Positions 1-8,502 are shown, counted from the stretch's first letter. The stretch is DNA of 64,000 nucleotides from RGIG7111 sp036839975 (GCA_036839975.1 DAISVU010000002.1:108564-172563), one strand, 5' to 3'. Program-made: numbers and translations. The notes: generated by a model not told the origin, from the sequence alone.

Positions 1-2
1 CG

Positions 3-1262
3 GTGACACCGCACATAAAATCACTGATAGCATCAGAAGCTCTTGAAAAGGTGTATTATGATATCGAGCTGCCGTTGATAGAAGTTCTTGCGGCTATGGA
101 AGCGGAGGGAGTCGCGGTAAATAATGATGTGCTGCAAACCGCAGGCAGCGAACTGAAGGAAAAACTCGGCGAGATATCGAGTAAAATCTATGAGCATGCA
201 GGTGAGGAGTTTAATATTAATTCACCGATACAGCTCGGGCATATACTTTTCGAAAAGCTTGAACTGCCCGCAGGCAAAAAAACAAAACGCGGATATTCAA
301 CCGGCGCCGATGTGCTTGAGAAGCTTTACGACAAACATCCGATTGTTCCGCTTATACTTGAATTCAGGACATTCAGCAAGTTGAACAGCACATATGTTGA
401 AGGGCTTGCGCCTCTGATCGGTGACGACGGCCGCATACGCGCGCATTTTCAGCAGACTGTGGCTGCCACGGGAAGACTCAGCTGTGCTGAACCGAACCTT
501 CAAAATCTTCCCGTAAGAGAAGATTTCGGGCGCCGGATCAGAAAAGCGTTCGTTGCAGGCGATGACAAACATGTCTTTACGGGTGCGGATTATTCTCAGA
601 TTGAACTGAGAGTGCTTGCGGCGATGTCGGAAGATCCGGTGCTTATCGATGCGTTCAATCAGGGCGAAGATATTCACAGACTGACGGCGTCGCATGTACT
701 GGGAGTGCCTGAAAAAGAGATAACGCCGATTCAAAGAAGCAGAGCAAAAGCTGTCAATTTCGGCATTATTTACGGAATGGGAGCCTTCAGGCTGTCTCAG
801 GAGCTTCATATCACAAGGAAAGAAGCGGACAGATACATACAGGACTATTTTAAAAAGCATTCAAAAGTCAAAGATTTCATGGACGGACAGATAGCCTCCT
901 GCAGAGAAAGAGGTTATGTAACCACGATACTGGGACGAAAACGCTTTATCAATGAGATAAAAGCGTCAAATTTCACGACAAGACAGTCCGGCGAAAGACT
1001 TGCGATGAACAGTCCTATACAGGGGAGCGCGGCAGACATAATAAAAAAAGCGATGATACTTATTTACAAAAAACTGCGGGAAAAGCATCTGCGCTCGAGG
1101 CTGGTGCTCCAGATACACGATGAACTGATAATACAAACATGCAGGGATGAACAAGAGGAAGTGGAAAAGCTTCTTAAAGAAAATATGGAAAAGGCGACGG
1201 AGCTTAAAGTCAGACTCGCAGTGGATCTCAATTCCGCTGACAACTGGTATGATCTTAAATAG
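3..1262 (+). CDS. polA: DNA polymerase I, C-terminal part (cut by window start)
   Basis: Family A DNA polymerase, acting in gap filling and repair. Only about 419 residues are visible; full-length PolA is usually near 880, so the 5'-3' exonuclease domain and the start codon lie left of the window. The visible part covers the end of the 3'-5' exonuclease-like domain and the whole polymerase domain: motif A (DYSQIELR, about residue 196 here), motif B (RSRAKAVNFGIIYG) and motif C (QIHDEL) with its catalytic Asp. It ends 10 bases before coaE, a common clostridial pair, so the two are probably cotranscribed. Confidence 0.97.
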   Translation: MTPHIKSLIASEALEKVYYDIELPLIEVLAAMEAEGVAVNNDVLQTAGSELKEKLGEISSKIYEHAGEEFNINSPIQLGHILFEKLELPAGKKTKRGYSTGADVLEKLYDKHPIVPLILEFRTFSKLNSTYVEGLAPLIGDDGRIRAHFQQTVAATGRLSCAEPNLQNLPVREDFGRRIRKAFVAGDDKHVFTGADYSQIELRVLAAMSEDPVLIDAFNQGEDIHRLTASHVLGVPEKEITPIQRSRAKAVNFGIIYGMGAFRLSQELHITRKEADRYIQDYFKKHSKVKDFMDGQIASCRERGYVTTILGRKRFINEIKASNFTTRQSGERLAMNSPIQGSAADIIKKAMILIYKKLREKHLRSRLVLQIHDELIIQTCRDEQEEVEKLLKENMEKATELKVRLAVDLNSADNWYDLK

Positions 1263-1272
1263 AGAGAACGTT

Positions 1273-1854
1273 ATGAAAACAATCGGACTTACAGGCGGGA
1301 TAGGAACAGGAAAATCGACAGTCTCATCATATCTTGCGCTACAGAAGGGAGCCGTAATAATCGATGCGGATCTGATAGCAAGAGATATAACCGAAAAGGG
1401 AAAGCCCGCCATGAAAAAGCTGGTCGACACATTCGGCAGGTCGATATTGACCGAGAGCGGGCAGCTTGACAGAAAGCGTCTCGGCGAGATGGTTTTTAAT
1501 GATCCGGAAAAGCTTGAACAGCTGGACGGCATAATGCTCAACGCCATCATAGATGAGGTGAAACGTCAGGTTGGAGAAGCGGCAGAGTACGGAACAAAAT
1601 ATGCGGTGGTCGATGCGCCGCTGCTGTTTGAAGTCGGATTCGACCAATATGTTGATGAGGTGTGGGTCGTGGATGCGTCCCTGCAGACAAGGATAGACCG
1701 TATAGTGGAAAGGGACGGGATATCAAAAGAACTTGCGGATAAAAAGATCAGAAGTCAGATGAGCAGCAACGAAAAGATACGGCGCGCGGATCATGTCATA
1801 AATAATTCCGGTGATGTAAAATATCTTTATGAGCAGGTCGACAGATTGATATAA
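1273..1854 (+). CDS. coaE: Dephospho-CoA kinase
   Basis: Catalyses the last step of coenzyme A synthesis, ATP-dependent phosphorylation of the 3'-OH of dephospho-CoA. The 193-residue protein begins MKTIGLTGG and has a P-loop (GGIGTGKST) at residues 8-16, followed by the family's DAD, DAPLLFE and R-x-x-Q-M-S segments. The ATG at 1273 is chosen because GAGAGAACG precedes it and the P-loop is then at the usual N-terminal position; a longer reading from 1147 overlaps polA. The length is typical of the family. Confidence 0.95.
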   Translation: MKTIGLTGGIGTGKSTVSSYLALQKGAVIIDADLIARDITEKGKPAMKKLVDTFGRSILTESGQLDRKRLGEMVFNDPEKLEQLDGIMLNAIIDEVKRQVGEAAEYGTKYAVVDAPLLFEVGFDQYVDEVWVVDASLQTRIDRIVERDGISKELADKKIRSQMSSNEKIRRADHVINNSGDVKYLYEQVDRLI

Positions 1855-1887
1855 AAAGAGGAACTTTGCCTGAAAGCCCCTCAATGT

Positions 1888-1970
1888 TGGTGCGGCTGGT
1901 GGGATTCGAACCCACACGGTATACCACACGGCCCTCAACCGTGCGCGTCTGCCAGTTCCGCCACAGCCGC
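1888..1970 (-). tRNA. tRNA-Leu (anticodon GAG)
   Basis: Read on the minus strand this folds as a class II tRNA: acceptor GCGGCTG paired to CAGCCGC, anticodon stem CACGG/CCGTG with loop TTGAGGG (anticodon GAG), an extended variable arm, T-loop TTCGAATCC and an encoded CCA. Discriminator base A and a length of 83 nt fit leucine. It lies convergent to coaE. Confidence 0.96.
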
Positions 1971-2006
1971 CCGCGATCCAAGTTTTTAATACTAAACATA
2001 TACTAT

Positions 2007-2036
2007 ATACTACACCGGCATGTGTTGTAATGTCAA
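2007..2036 (-). promoter_or_regulatory. Promoter of tRNA-Leu
   Basis: On the minus strand, TTGACA and TAGTAT are separated by 18 bases. Transcription would start about 30 bases before the tRNA 5' end. The -35 is perfect and the -10 matches 4 of 6. Confidence 0.6.
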
Positions 2037-2123
2037 CGATTATTTAAAGTTTTTTAGAGATCCGGGAGTTTGACTCTCATGGAGAAAATATGGAGGAAAT
2101 ACTGATTACTTGTCATATATGCA

Positions 2124-2153
2124 TTGACAAAATTGCCGGATGGATATTATAAT
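2124..2153 (+). promoter_or_regulatory. Near-consensus sigma-A promoter of the surface protein gene
   Basis: TTGACA and TATAAT, both perfect hexamers, are separated by 18 bases. The transcript would start near 2160, giving a leader of about 190 nt before the ATG at 2348. This suggests strong expression, as for S-layer-like proteins. Confidence 0.8.
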
Positions 2154-2159
2154 ATACAC

Positions 2160-2347
2160 GGTTCATATGAAGTGTTGCCCTTGTGGAATAAAAAAAGGGT
2201 GCTTCAATTCAGAAGGACCGTTTGATATACGATGTGTGTTCTATGACTATATAAATTTCTGTATGCGGGCACTGAATATTTTATTAGTAGTAAAGCATAA
2301 CATCGGTTACTGGAAGAACAATTTTTAATGTTAAATGGAGGTATAAT
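2160..2347 (+). promoter_or_regulatory. Long 5' leader of the surface protein gene
   Basis: About 188 nt lie between the inferred start site and the ATG. One modest hairpin (GCCCTT paired to AAGGGTGC near 2176-2201) is visible. A 62-codon reading frame inside it (2140-2328) starts before the inferred transcript and has no convincing ribosome-binding site, so it is not called. I recognise no known riboswitch. AAATGGAGG just before the ATG is the ribosome-binding site. Confidence 0.4.
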
Positions 2348-4801
2348 ATGACTTTAACATCAAATGCGAAAAAATGGTTAGTCGCATTTCTTGCAGTCGC
2401 TCTCTTCTTTTCGTTTATGCCTGCTATGGCGCAGAACTCATTTGCTGCCAAAGCACAGAAGGTGAGCAAGATTGTTAAGACTTCGACTAAGAATTCTTCT
2501 TATACTTTGGCAGGGAAGGGCAAAACAATCAACCTGAAGGCCAAGGTTACATTCAAGAAGAAAGTATCTAAGTCAGCAGCTTCAAAAGCTCTGAAAATTA
2601 CGACGAGCAAAAAAGCTAATGTCGAAATCGCCAAGAAGACTTTCAAAAAGAAGAGTTCAAAGGTTTATGTCGTAACAGTAAAGGCGCAGGCTGTAGAGGC
2701 CGGCAAATCTGCTAAAATTGCGGTAAAAGCCAGAAGCGGCGCGGCAAAAGCAAAAAAAGGCGTGTCATGGACAGTAAAAGTAGCAAAAGCTGTTAAACCG
2801 GCTGCCGCTGTTCAAAAAGTTAAAATCAACAACAAAACTCCTAGGGTTGGCGACATTCTTGAAGCAGTAGTTGAGCCGGCAGACGCCGAAATCGCTACTT
2901 ACAGCTGGATGATCAACGGAAAGGAGGTTGCTACAACGGCTACTTACAAGGTTGCAGAAGGTGACGTCGGAAAAGCTGTTTCCGTAAAGGTAACAGGCAA
3001 GAACGGCGGCGAAGCCACATCTGATGCGCTTACGGTATATAAGGAAGCGGGTAAACTGATTGATTTGGACGGACTTCAGACTGACGGAACAGCTCTGATT
3101 GGTGATAAGCTGCAGGTAACATACGCTGCTGATATCGGTACTCCAAGTCAGATCACGTGGTATCTTGACGGTACTGCTATGAAGACAATCAGCGCTTCCG
3201 CTGCTATGGGGTTCACTTTCGATTGGCAGCCTAGTAAAGCCGGTACTTGTAATGCAGTGGTCACAAACACAAAGGGCGAGACATTCACATCAAACAGTAT
3301 CGTTGTTACTGAACAGGAAAAAGCTGCTGTTCTGAGCGATACCACTGTAACGGATGACTATGATACACCGAGAATCGAACTTAAAAACGCAGATGACAAG
3401 GCGATTCTTACCGTTACGATGAAAAAGAATTATGAGGGAAAGTTCTACCTCTTCGAGGAAAAAGAAGAACAGTATAAGAAGAGCAATATCTTTACCCCTA
3501 CGATCGGTGATTACTCCACTGCCAACGCAGATACTGTAACAAGCAAGGATGCTTTCAAGGATTCTAAAGTTTTGGCACCTAAATTCGCCCTCAAGTACAC
3601 TGATCCTGCGACACATGCCGTATCTTATAAGTTCCTGCTTAATAAGAATAACTCCCCGAGACGTGGCGAGAAATATCAGGTAGTATTCGATCAGACAAAA
3701 ATTAGTGAGGACGACATTACTAATGCGAAGAATATCAATGTCAACAAGACCGCCGGCACGATCACGATTCCGTACGTAACAGCTCCTGCGAAGATCGCTT
3801 TGACAAAGGTTGCTGCTGGAACTCCGATCGAATTGACATTCCAGGATGCAAAGGGAACTGCTCTTACATGGATGAATCCTGGCGGACCTGCTGATGCAGG
3901 CGCAACTATTAAGGTTTACGGCAACACAGCTGCTACCACAGCGGGTGCAACTCCTCATAATGCAGGTAACAGCGATGTTGAAAAGGGTGTGCACAAAGCC
4001 GGTAACGCAGTAGCAGCACGGGAGTTCTACTCTGCCACTGCTGAGCTTGAAAAGGGAATCTACGGAGCAGATAAAATCAATTTGACGGCTCCTTGGAAAA
4101 CTTTGGCTTTACCGGGCGCAAAGGCCGTGACAGTTGAAGAAGATACGAAAGAAGCTACTGCTGCAAAGATTAGATTCACTAATGGAAGGACAGCTGGTAA
4201 AGTATATCTTGCCAAATGGGGTGTAGCAATTGATCCGGAAAATCCCGCTTCGTATATAAAGCGTGCGGATGTTGCTAAAGGTGATGAATTTGTTATGCTA
4301 GCAGGCGTATTCAACAATAATCTTATCGGAGATAAGTTTTATGCCCGCTTCATACCTGCCGATGAGGAGAATTTCTCTGCAGTGGACAGTGCTGATTTTG
4401 AACTTAAAGCTAACCTTACAAAGTATGAACTCAGCGGCAAGATGGAATTAGGGGATGGTGTCGATAGCTATAACGCTGCAAACCCATTTGGCGGAGGCGC
4501 TGATACGTGCATAATAGCCAAGAACCAGTTTGACAAAACAGATCATGTGAAGGTTCTGTCTAAGCCTACATTTACTGGAAAGATGACCAACACTAACACT
4601 ACAGTTTGTAGTGTTGATGTGAACCTGACTTTGACACGAGGCATACCTGCTGAAGAGTTCTATGGATCAGTTAAGGTTGAAAAGGCTAACCCTGGTGATG
4701 TTCTTGTTGAGAATGCGACTTATGAGACTAAGCTTTCAACAGGCCAGTTCCTGCAGGCTAAGTACAATGCAGCGAATAAGTGGGTTGTCACGCTTAAATA
4801 A
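2348..4801 (+). CDS. Large secreted Ig-like surface protein
   Basis: An 817-residue protein with a clear signal peptide (about residues 1-35; charged start, hydrophobic WLVAFLAVALFFSF core, cleavage near AMAQNSFAA). Residues 40-155 are rich in Lys, Ser and Ala. Residues about 155-240 and 245-325 look like two bacterial Ig-like modules (RVGDILEAVV, then GDKLQVTYA, with YSWMINGKE/ITWYLDGTA strands). The remaining 490 residues are beta-rich and I do not recognise them. There is no LPXTG motif or C-terminal anchor, so attachment could be through charge or an unrecognised domain. The near-consensus promoter and a gene-specific terminator make it a single-gene, highly expressed unit. An S-layer or adhesion role is inference. 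Confidence 0.8.
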   Translation: MTLTSNAKKWLVAFLAVALFFSFMPAMAQNSFAAKAQKVSKIVKTSTKNSSYTLAGKGKTINLKAKVTFKKKVSKSAASKALKITTSKKANVEIAKKTFKKKSSKVYVVTVKAQAVEAGKSAKIAVKARSGAAKAKKGVSWTVKVAKAVKPAAAVQKVKINNKTPRVGDILEAVVEPADAEIATYSWMINGKEVATTATYKVAEGDVGKAVSVKVTGKNGGEATSDALTVYKEAGKLIDLDGLQTDGTALIGDKLQVTYAADIGTPSQITWYLDGTAMKTISASAAMGFTFDWQPSKAGTCNAVVTNTKGETFTSNSIVVTEQEKAAVLSDTTVTDDYDTPRIELKNADDKAILTVTMKKNYEGKFYLFEEKEEQYKKSNIFTPTIGDYSTANADTVTSKDAFKDSKVLAPKFALKYTDPATHAVSYKFLLNKNNSPRRGEKYQVVFDQTKISEDDITNAKNINVNKTAGTITIPYVTAPAKIALTKVAAGTPIELTFQDAKGTALTWMNPGGPADAGATIKVYGNTAATTAGATPHNAGNSDVEKGVHKAGNAVAAREFYSATAELEKGIYGADKINLTAPWKTLALPGAKAVTVEEDTKEATAAKIRFTNGRTAGKVYLAKWGVAIDPENPASYIKRADVAKGDEFVMLAGVFNNNLIGDKFYARFIPADEENFSAVDSADFELKANLTKYELSGKMELGDGVDSYNAANPFGGGADTCIIAKNQFDKTDHVKVLSKPTFTGKMTNTNTTVCSVDVNLTLTRGIPAEEFYGSVKVEKANPGDVLVENATYETKLSTGQFLQAKYNAANKWVVTLK

Positions 4802-4913
4802 TTAGTACTGCAGATGTTAGAATACATCTGTATGTGTTGTAGCGATTAAGTAAATCAAACTCAGAAATGTTACATTAGGAGAGTTGATTTGTCGCTAAGA
4901 AAAAAATAAAAGT

Positions 4914-4949
4914 CGGACCCCTCTGCTAAGACAGGGGGGTTCGGTTTTT
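4914..4949 (+). terminator. Rho-independent terminator after the surface protein gene
   Basis: A 12-bp stem (CGGACCCCTCTG with CAGGGGGGTTCG, two G-T pairs), loop CTAAGA, then G and T5. It lies 112 bases after the stop codon. Confidence 0.9.
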
Positions 4950-5078
4950 GAAAATTAATTAAAGCATAAAACACATACAGCAAGATCATCCGGCGCCTTG
5001 TCGGAGATGAAGTCTGTACAGACACAACCTATTTTATCAAAACGCCTGCATAGGATAGCATCATATAGGAGATATGAT

Positions 5079-5753
5079 ATGAAAAAGAATAAACTGTTTT
5101 TACTTGTCTTGGCAATGATACTCGCCGTCAGCATGACCGCGTGCGGAGGAGGAGATTCCGATTCCGGATCATCCGGAATCGGCGGCAGCTCGTCTTCATC
5201 CGGCGACAGCGCATCATATAACAAGAAGGCCGGAAAAGAGGATTCCTCCGTCGCGGCAGCCCGTTCATCGGAGAAGGGCAGTTTTAAAGAGCTGAAGGGC
5301 AAGTACGCCGCATCCGGTGATAAGAACACGATTTACGTTTTCTCAGACGACGCTCTCAGTAAAATTGAGAAGGGCTCATATATCATCCGATCCGCCGGGA
5401 AGATCAGAATGTCCTACGGTACGATGAAAAAATCCACATACAGGGTGAAAGCTTCAAACGGCGATACCAACTTCATCTCGAAAGATAATTCTTTCCCGAC
5501 GAGGTTCCTTGCCGGCAAAGATGGGGCTACAAAGAGCAAAGCCTTCGACGGAACATATGGTGTGAACGGGAGCTCTTCCTGGAGACTCGTATTTCAGAAA
5601 GACGGCACTTTCTCGGCGGTTCAGGATATGGAATGCAAAGTGGACGGAGCGAAAGTAAAGATTGCAGGTACGGAATATACCTGGAAGGCTAAGAAGAACA
5701 AGGTCGTTATTAAAAACAAGCACAAGTCCATGACTCTGGTGGCGGCGGAGTAG
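5079..5753 (+). CDS. Putative lipoprotein
   Basis: A 224-residue protein with a lipoprotein signal: MKKNK, a hydrophobic LFLLVLAMILAV stretch, then SMTAC with the lipid-modified Cys near residue 23, followed by a flexible Gly/Ser/Asp linker. The C-terminal half (DGTYGVNGSSSWRLVFQKDGTF...) reads as small beta-strand repeats of the kind seen in secreted lipocalin-like proteins; function is unknown. The ATG at 5079 is preferred because TAGGAGATAT precedes it and it puts the signal peptide first; a longer frame from 4998 has no signal. A perfect 12-bp palindrome, GTCTGTACAGAC, lies 55 bases upstream (5012-5023). Confidence 0.75.
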   Translation: MKKNKLFLLVLAMILAVSMTACGGGDSDSGSSGIGGSSSSSGDSASYNKKAGKEDSSVAAARSSEKGSFKELKGKYAASGDKNTIYVFSDDALSKIEKGSYIIRSAGKIRMSYGTMKKSTYRVKASNGDTNFISKDNSFPTRFLAGKDGATKSKAFDGTYGVNGSSSWRLVFQKDGTFSAVQDMECKVDGAKVKIAGTEYTWKAKKNKVVIKNKHKSMTLVAAE

Positions 5754-5982
5754 CGAGCTTATGGATCTTGGGACTGTCTCCTTTCTTTTGAACTGTTCTG
5801 TGATTATTATATGAAATATTAAACAAAATGTAAGTTTGATATTGATATGAGTACATTTATGAGGCATACTGTCAGTAGGAAACTCCTTGTCAGACATTGC
5901 CCGCAAGTTTTATGTCTGTACAGGGTTTTGATCAAAAGGAGATTGTCAGGAAAGGAGTGATGAGAAGCAATTGAGCTGTCAG
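5754..5982. other. Non-coding stretch between the lipoprotein gene and rpmF
   Basis: No convincing gene in either strand. AAGGAGTGATG near 5952 looks like a ribosome-binding site but its frame stops after four codons. The hexamer-rich TGTCTGTACAG motif seen before the lipoprotein gene recurs near 5911-5921. Otherwise nothing recognisable. Confidence 0.4.
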
Positions 5983-6027
5983 GGAACAGTCTTTATGGGT
6001 ATTTCACATAATGACTGTTCCTTTTTT
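5983..6027 (+). terminator. Rho-independent terminator upstream of rpmF
   Basis: Perfect 9-bp stem GGAACAGTC/GACTGTTCC with a 21-base loop, followed by T6. It is placed to end transcripts coming from the lipoprotein region before the rpmF promoter. Confidence 0.7.
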
Positions 6028-6076
6028 AATGTGTTTGACAACCCCGCATAAACGGAATACGGGGATAAAAAAAATA

Positions 6077-6105
6077 TTGACTTTTTAATAATGCGAATAT
6101 ATACT
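6077..6105 (+). promoter_or_regulatory. Promoter of rpmF
   Basis: TTGACT and TATACT with 17-base spacing (5 of 6 in each hexamer), about 70 bases before the rpmF ATG. Confidence 0.75.
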
Positions 6106-6176
6106 TAAGAAGTTGCATATGAAGTAAGTTAAATTCACAGTGCGACAAATGATGATGAACAAGGAGGTGTAAAGCA

Positions 6177-6359
6177 ATGGCAGTACCTAAGAGAAAAACT
6201 TCAAAAGCCAAAAGAGACAAGAGAAGATCACCTAATATGAAGATGGCGGCGCCGGCATTATCGATATGCCCACAGTGTCATGAGCCTAAGCTTCCGCATA
6301 GAGTTTGTCCTAACTGCAACTATTATGACGGTAGGGAGATCATTTCTTCAGAAGCTTAA
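6177..6359 (+). CDS. rpmF: 50S ribosomal protein L32 (zinc type)
   Basis: 60-residue L32 with the family N-terminus (MAVPKRKTSKAKRDKRR) and a zinc ribbon Cys31-Cys34-Cys44-Cys47. AAGGAGGTG precedes the ATG. In many Bacillota rpmF follows a yceD-like gene and precedes plsX/fapR; here it stands alone, with its own promoter and terminator, which is less usual. The Zn-binding form implies the protein follows zinc supply. Confidence 0.96.
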   Translation: MAVPKRKTSKAKRDKRRSPNMKMAAPALSICPQCHEPKLPHRVCPNCNYYDGREIISSEA

Positions 6360-6375
6360 AAAATGAAGATATCAT

Positions 6376-6414
6376 AAGAAAGGCACAACATGATGTGCTG
6401 TTCTTGTTTTCTTT
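6376..6414 (+). terminator. Terminator after rpmF
   Basis: A 12-bp stem with one mismatch (AAGAAAGGCACA with TGTGCTGTTCTT), loop ACATGA, then GTTTTCTTT. It begins 17 bases after the rpmF stop. Confidence 0.65.
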
Positions 6415-6453
6415 GCAAAAATAATGCACAATCTTCATAATTGGCACAATGAA

Positions 6454-6482
6454 GCGCCGTCAAATCTAAATAGTTACGGCGC
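6454..6482. repeat. GC-rich inverted repeat upstream of the amidase promoter
   Basis: Perfect 7-bp arms GCGCCGT/ACGGCGC around a 15-base loop. It lies before the inferred -10 of the amidase gene, so it could be an operator or a second terminator lacking a T-run. It does not match any riboswitch consensus I know. Confidence 0.4.
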
Positions 6483-6508
6483 AACCTTGTGAAGCTTTGT
6501 CGGCAGGC

Positions 6509-6537
6509 TGGAATCTGAGCGAAAACAATTGTATAAT
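6509..6537 (+). promoter_or_regulatory. Candidate promoter of the amidase gene
   Basis: A perfect TATAAT at 6532-6537 with a weak -35 (TGGAAT) at 17 bases. Transcription would begin near 6544, leaving an 80-nt leader. Confidence 0.5.
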
Positions 6538-6569
6538 TTAACGAGTGTAAGCATGTTTTAAAGTGTCTG

Positions 6570-6589
6570 TTTCCTGTATTTACAGGAAA
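6570..6589 (+). repeat. Palindrome in the amidase leader
   Basis: Perfect 9-bp arms TTTCCTGTA/TACAGGAAA separated by TT. It sits 35 bases before the start codon, downstream of the candidate promoter; a regulator binding site is more likely than an RNA hairpin because the spacer is only two bases. Confidence 0.5.
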
Positions 6590-6624
6590 TCAAACTGCAG
6601 TCCTAAAAGCAAAGGAGTGGTAAG

Positions 6625-8220
6625 ATGTTTTTCACAAAAACAAGGATGAAATTTTTGAGTATTTTTGCAGGAATCTTTATAATCGCGGCAATGATGCCAG
6701 CATCTTCTTTATCATTTGCAGATGAAAACAATGCGGCGATGATAGACGGCGTTTCTTACGCCACTTTACAGGCTGCTCTTGATGCGGCCGACTCAGGCGA
6801 GACCGTAGTTCTTCAAAAAAACATTCTGGATGAAAGAACCGGATCTGAGACAGGTAATGCTGATGTGCGGGGACTTGTCCTCAAAGGCAAAAAGGCGATC
6901 ACGCTCAATATGAACGGTAAAAGCATAAAGGAAGATGAGCTTGCCGCCGCTTTGTCCGTTGAAAGCGGCAGCAGTCTGACTATAGACGGATCCGGTGAAA
7001 TTGAAAATACCGCCGGCGGCGGCACGGCTTTATCCGGTGAGGCGGAAAGTGTCAAAGAAAGCAACGGCAGTATAATCACTTTTACTGCAGGACAGACTTT
7101 ATTTAAGGCTGCTAAAATAAAGGTATACAAAGTTACTGTGCATGCGGGAGACGGCGGTACTGTCACCCGTATACCAAATGTCGAAGGCGGCGCAGCTTAT
7201 AAGGTGGCGTCTGATGACGGATACTGTATAAAAAAAATCACTGTAAATGCAATTGAACAGACTTTGACAAATGAGGACAGCCGGACAGTGGAGCTCAAAA
7301 ATGTGCAGTCAGATCAAGAAATATCGGCAGAATTCATGGCGAAAACATATGAGATCAAGTCAAGCATTAAGACATCACCGGCTAAGTATGTCGGCGGCAT
7401 AATTACCAAGACGGCGTATGTCAAACATAACGAGGAGCGTACGTTTAAGGTTTCACCAAAACGGGGATTTACTGTCAAGGCTGTATATGTCGACGGCAAA
7501 AATGTCGGCGCTGTAACCGCCTGTACATTCAAAAATGTAAATAAATCACATGAAATCAGGGCCGAATTCAAAAAAGGTCTTTTTGTAATGCTTGATGCCG
7601 GACACTACGCCAAATATAACAGATATGTCGGAACTTATAACGGCAGTTATTATTACGAGTCTCAAATGTCATGGAAGCTGCATAAATATCTTAAGAATGA
7701 ACTTGAAAAATTTCAGGGCATAAAGGCGGACAAGACAAGACCTGTTCAGAAAAAGGATCTTCCCGTATATGAGCGTGGCAAAAAATCAGAAGGCTATGAT
7801 TTGTTCCTTTCATTACATTCAAATTCCGGCACATCTGAATCAACGGATTATCCGCTTGTGATCAGGCAGTATGGAGCATCGAAGAAGCAAGTTAAGCTTG
7901 CGAATAAACTTTGCGCGACCATAAGAGATACTATGAACTGCAAAAATGCCGGGAAGGTATGGTCCAGGACATATAAATGGAAAGACAAGAAATACGATTG
8001 GTACGGCGTGCTCAGAGGAAGCGCTGCAGTAAAAACGAACGGATACATACTGGAGCATTCGTTCCATACAAACAAGGCTAAAGCCAAATGGCTGTACAAC
8101 AATGATAATCTCAAAAAAATGGCAAAAAACGAAGCGGAGGTAATCGCCGCGCATTACGGTCTGACAACTCCGGTTTCCGAAGCAAATACAGATGCTGTTA
8201 TCACAGATGACACGGCCTGA
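6625..8220 (+). CDS. Secreted N-acetylmuramoyl-L-alanine amidase with InlB-like repeats
   Basis: A 531-residue exported protein. Signal peptide at about residues 1-33 (FLSIFAGIFIIAAMMPASSLSFA). Residues 35-150 form a Ser/Gly-rich region resembling a beta-helix start. Residues about 170-315 hold two InlB B-type repeats (VHAGDGGTVTRIP..., then SIKTSPAKYVGG...). Residues about 320-510 are an Amidase_3 domain with candidate zinc ligands in LDAGH, in YYES (Glu) and in SLHSN, and the catalytic Glu in ILEHSF. It should cleave the bond between MurNAc and the stem peptide. GCAAAGGAGTGG precedes the ATG. Decayed SH3b-like sequence follows the stop, so the protein may have lost a C-terminal wall-binding domain. 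Confidence 0.87.
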   Translation: MFFTKTRMKFLSIFAGIFIIAAMMPASSLSFADENNAAMIDGVSYATLQAALDAADSGETVVLQKNILDERTGSETGNADVRGLVLKGKKAITLNMNGKSIKEDELAAALSVESGSSLTIDGSGEIENTAGGGTALSGEAESVKESNGSIITFTAGQTLFKAAKIKVYKVTVHAGDGGTVTRIPNVEGGAAYKVASDDGYCIKKITVNAIEQTLTNEDSRTVELKNVQSDQEISAEFMAKTYEIKSSIKTSPAKYVGGIITKTAYVKHNEERTFKVSPKRGFTVKAVYVDGKNVGAVTACTFKNVNKSHEIRAEFKKGLFVMLDAGHYAKYNRYVGTYNGSYYYESQMSWKLHKYLKNELEKFQGIKADKTRPVQKKDLPVYERGKKSEGYDLFLSLHSNSGTSESTDYPLVIRQYGASKKQVKLANKLCATIRDTMNCKNAGKVWSRTYKWKDKKYDWYGVLRGSAAVKTNGYILEHSFHTNKAKAKWLYNNDNLKKMAKNEAEVIAAHYGLTTPVSEANTDAVITDDTA

Positions 8221-8249
8221 AGTCGACACGTCCGGAAAATAGAAAATAA

Positions 8250-8481
8250 GTCATGTTGGACACTGCGGCTCTTAATGTGAGGGAAAAAGCTTCCGTATCT
8301 TCAAAGAAGAAGTGCGGTATCAAATTTCAATTTGCATGCAGGCCCGGGCGTTTCATATAAAAAACCGGCAAAATCACAAGCAAAACAAAAAAATATACGA
8401 TAGTGGATGAAAACAAGTCAGGCACCTGGGGGCAAGCTGAAGGGTGCGAATAAATGGCTGAAACTCTCATACGTCAACAGA
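8250..8481 (+). pseudogene. Decayed SH3b domain remnant downstream of the amidase
   Basis: In frame 8250 the codons read VMLDTAALNVREKASVSSKK, the typical first strands of a bacterial SH3 domain. After a stop and frame changes the sequence reads KKYTIVDENKSGTWG, then in another frame LKGANKWLKLSYVNR, the typical end of such a domain. The order and spacing match one SH3b repeat with several indels. It starts 30 bases after the amidase stop and is not in its frame. The best reading is the lost C-terminal domain of the amidase or of a neighbour. Confidence 0.6.
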
Positions 8482-8502
8482 ATATATTGACCGATAAAGA
8501 TC

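Noticed and set aside
2140..2328. 62-codon reading frame before the surface protein gene
   Set aside because: It begins upstream of the inferred transcription start, has no ribosome-binding site and no recognisable protein features.
6454..6624. Possible riboswitch upstream of the amidase
   Set aside because: Checked by eye against c-di-GMP-I/II, c-di-AMP (ydaO), SAM, glycine and cobalamin consensus cores; none fits, and much of the structured part lies before the promoter.
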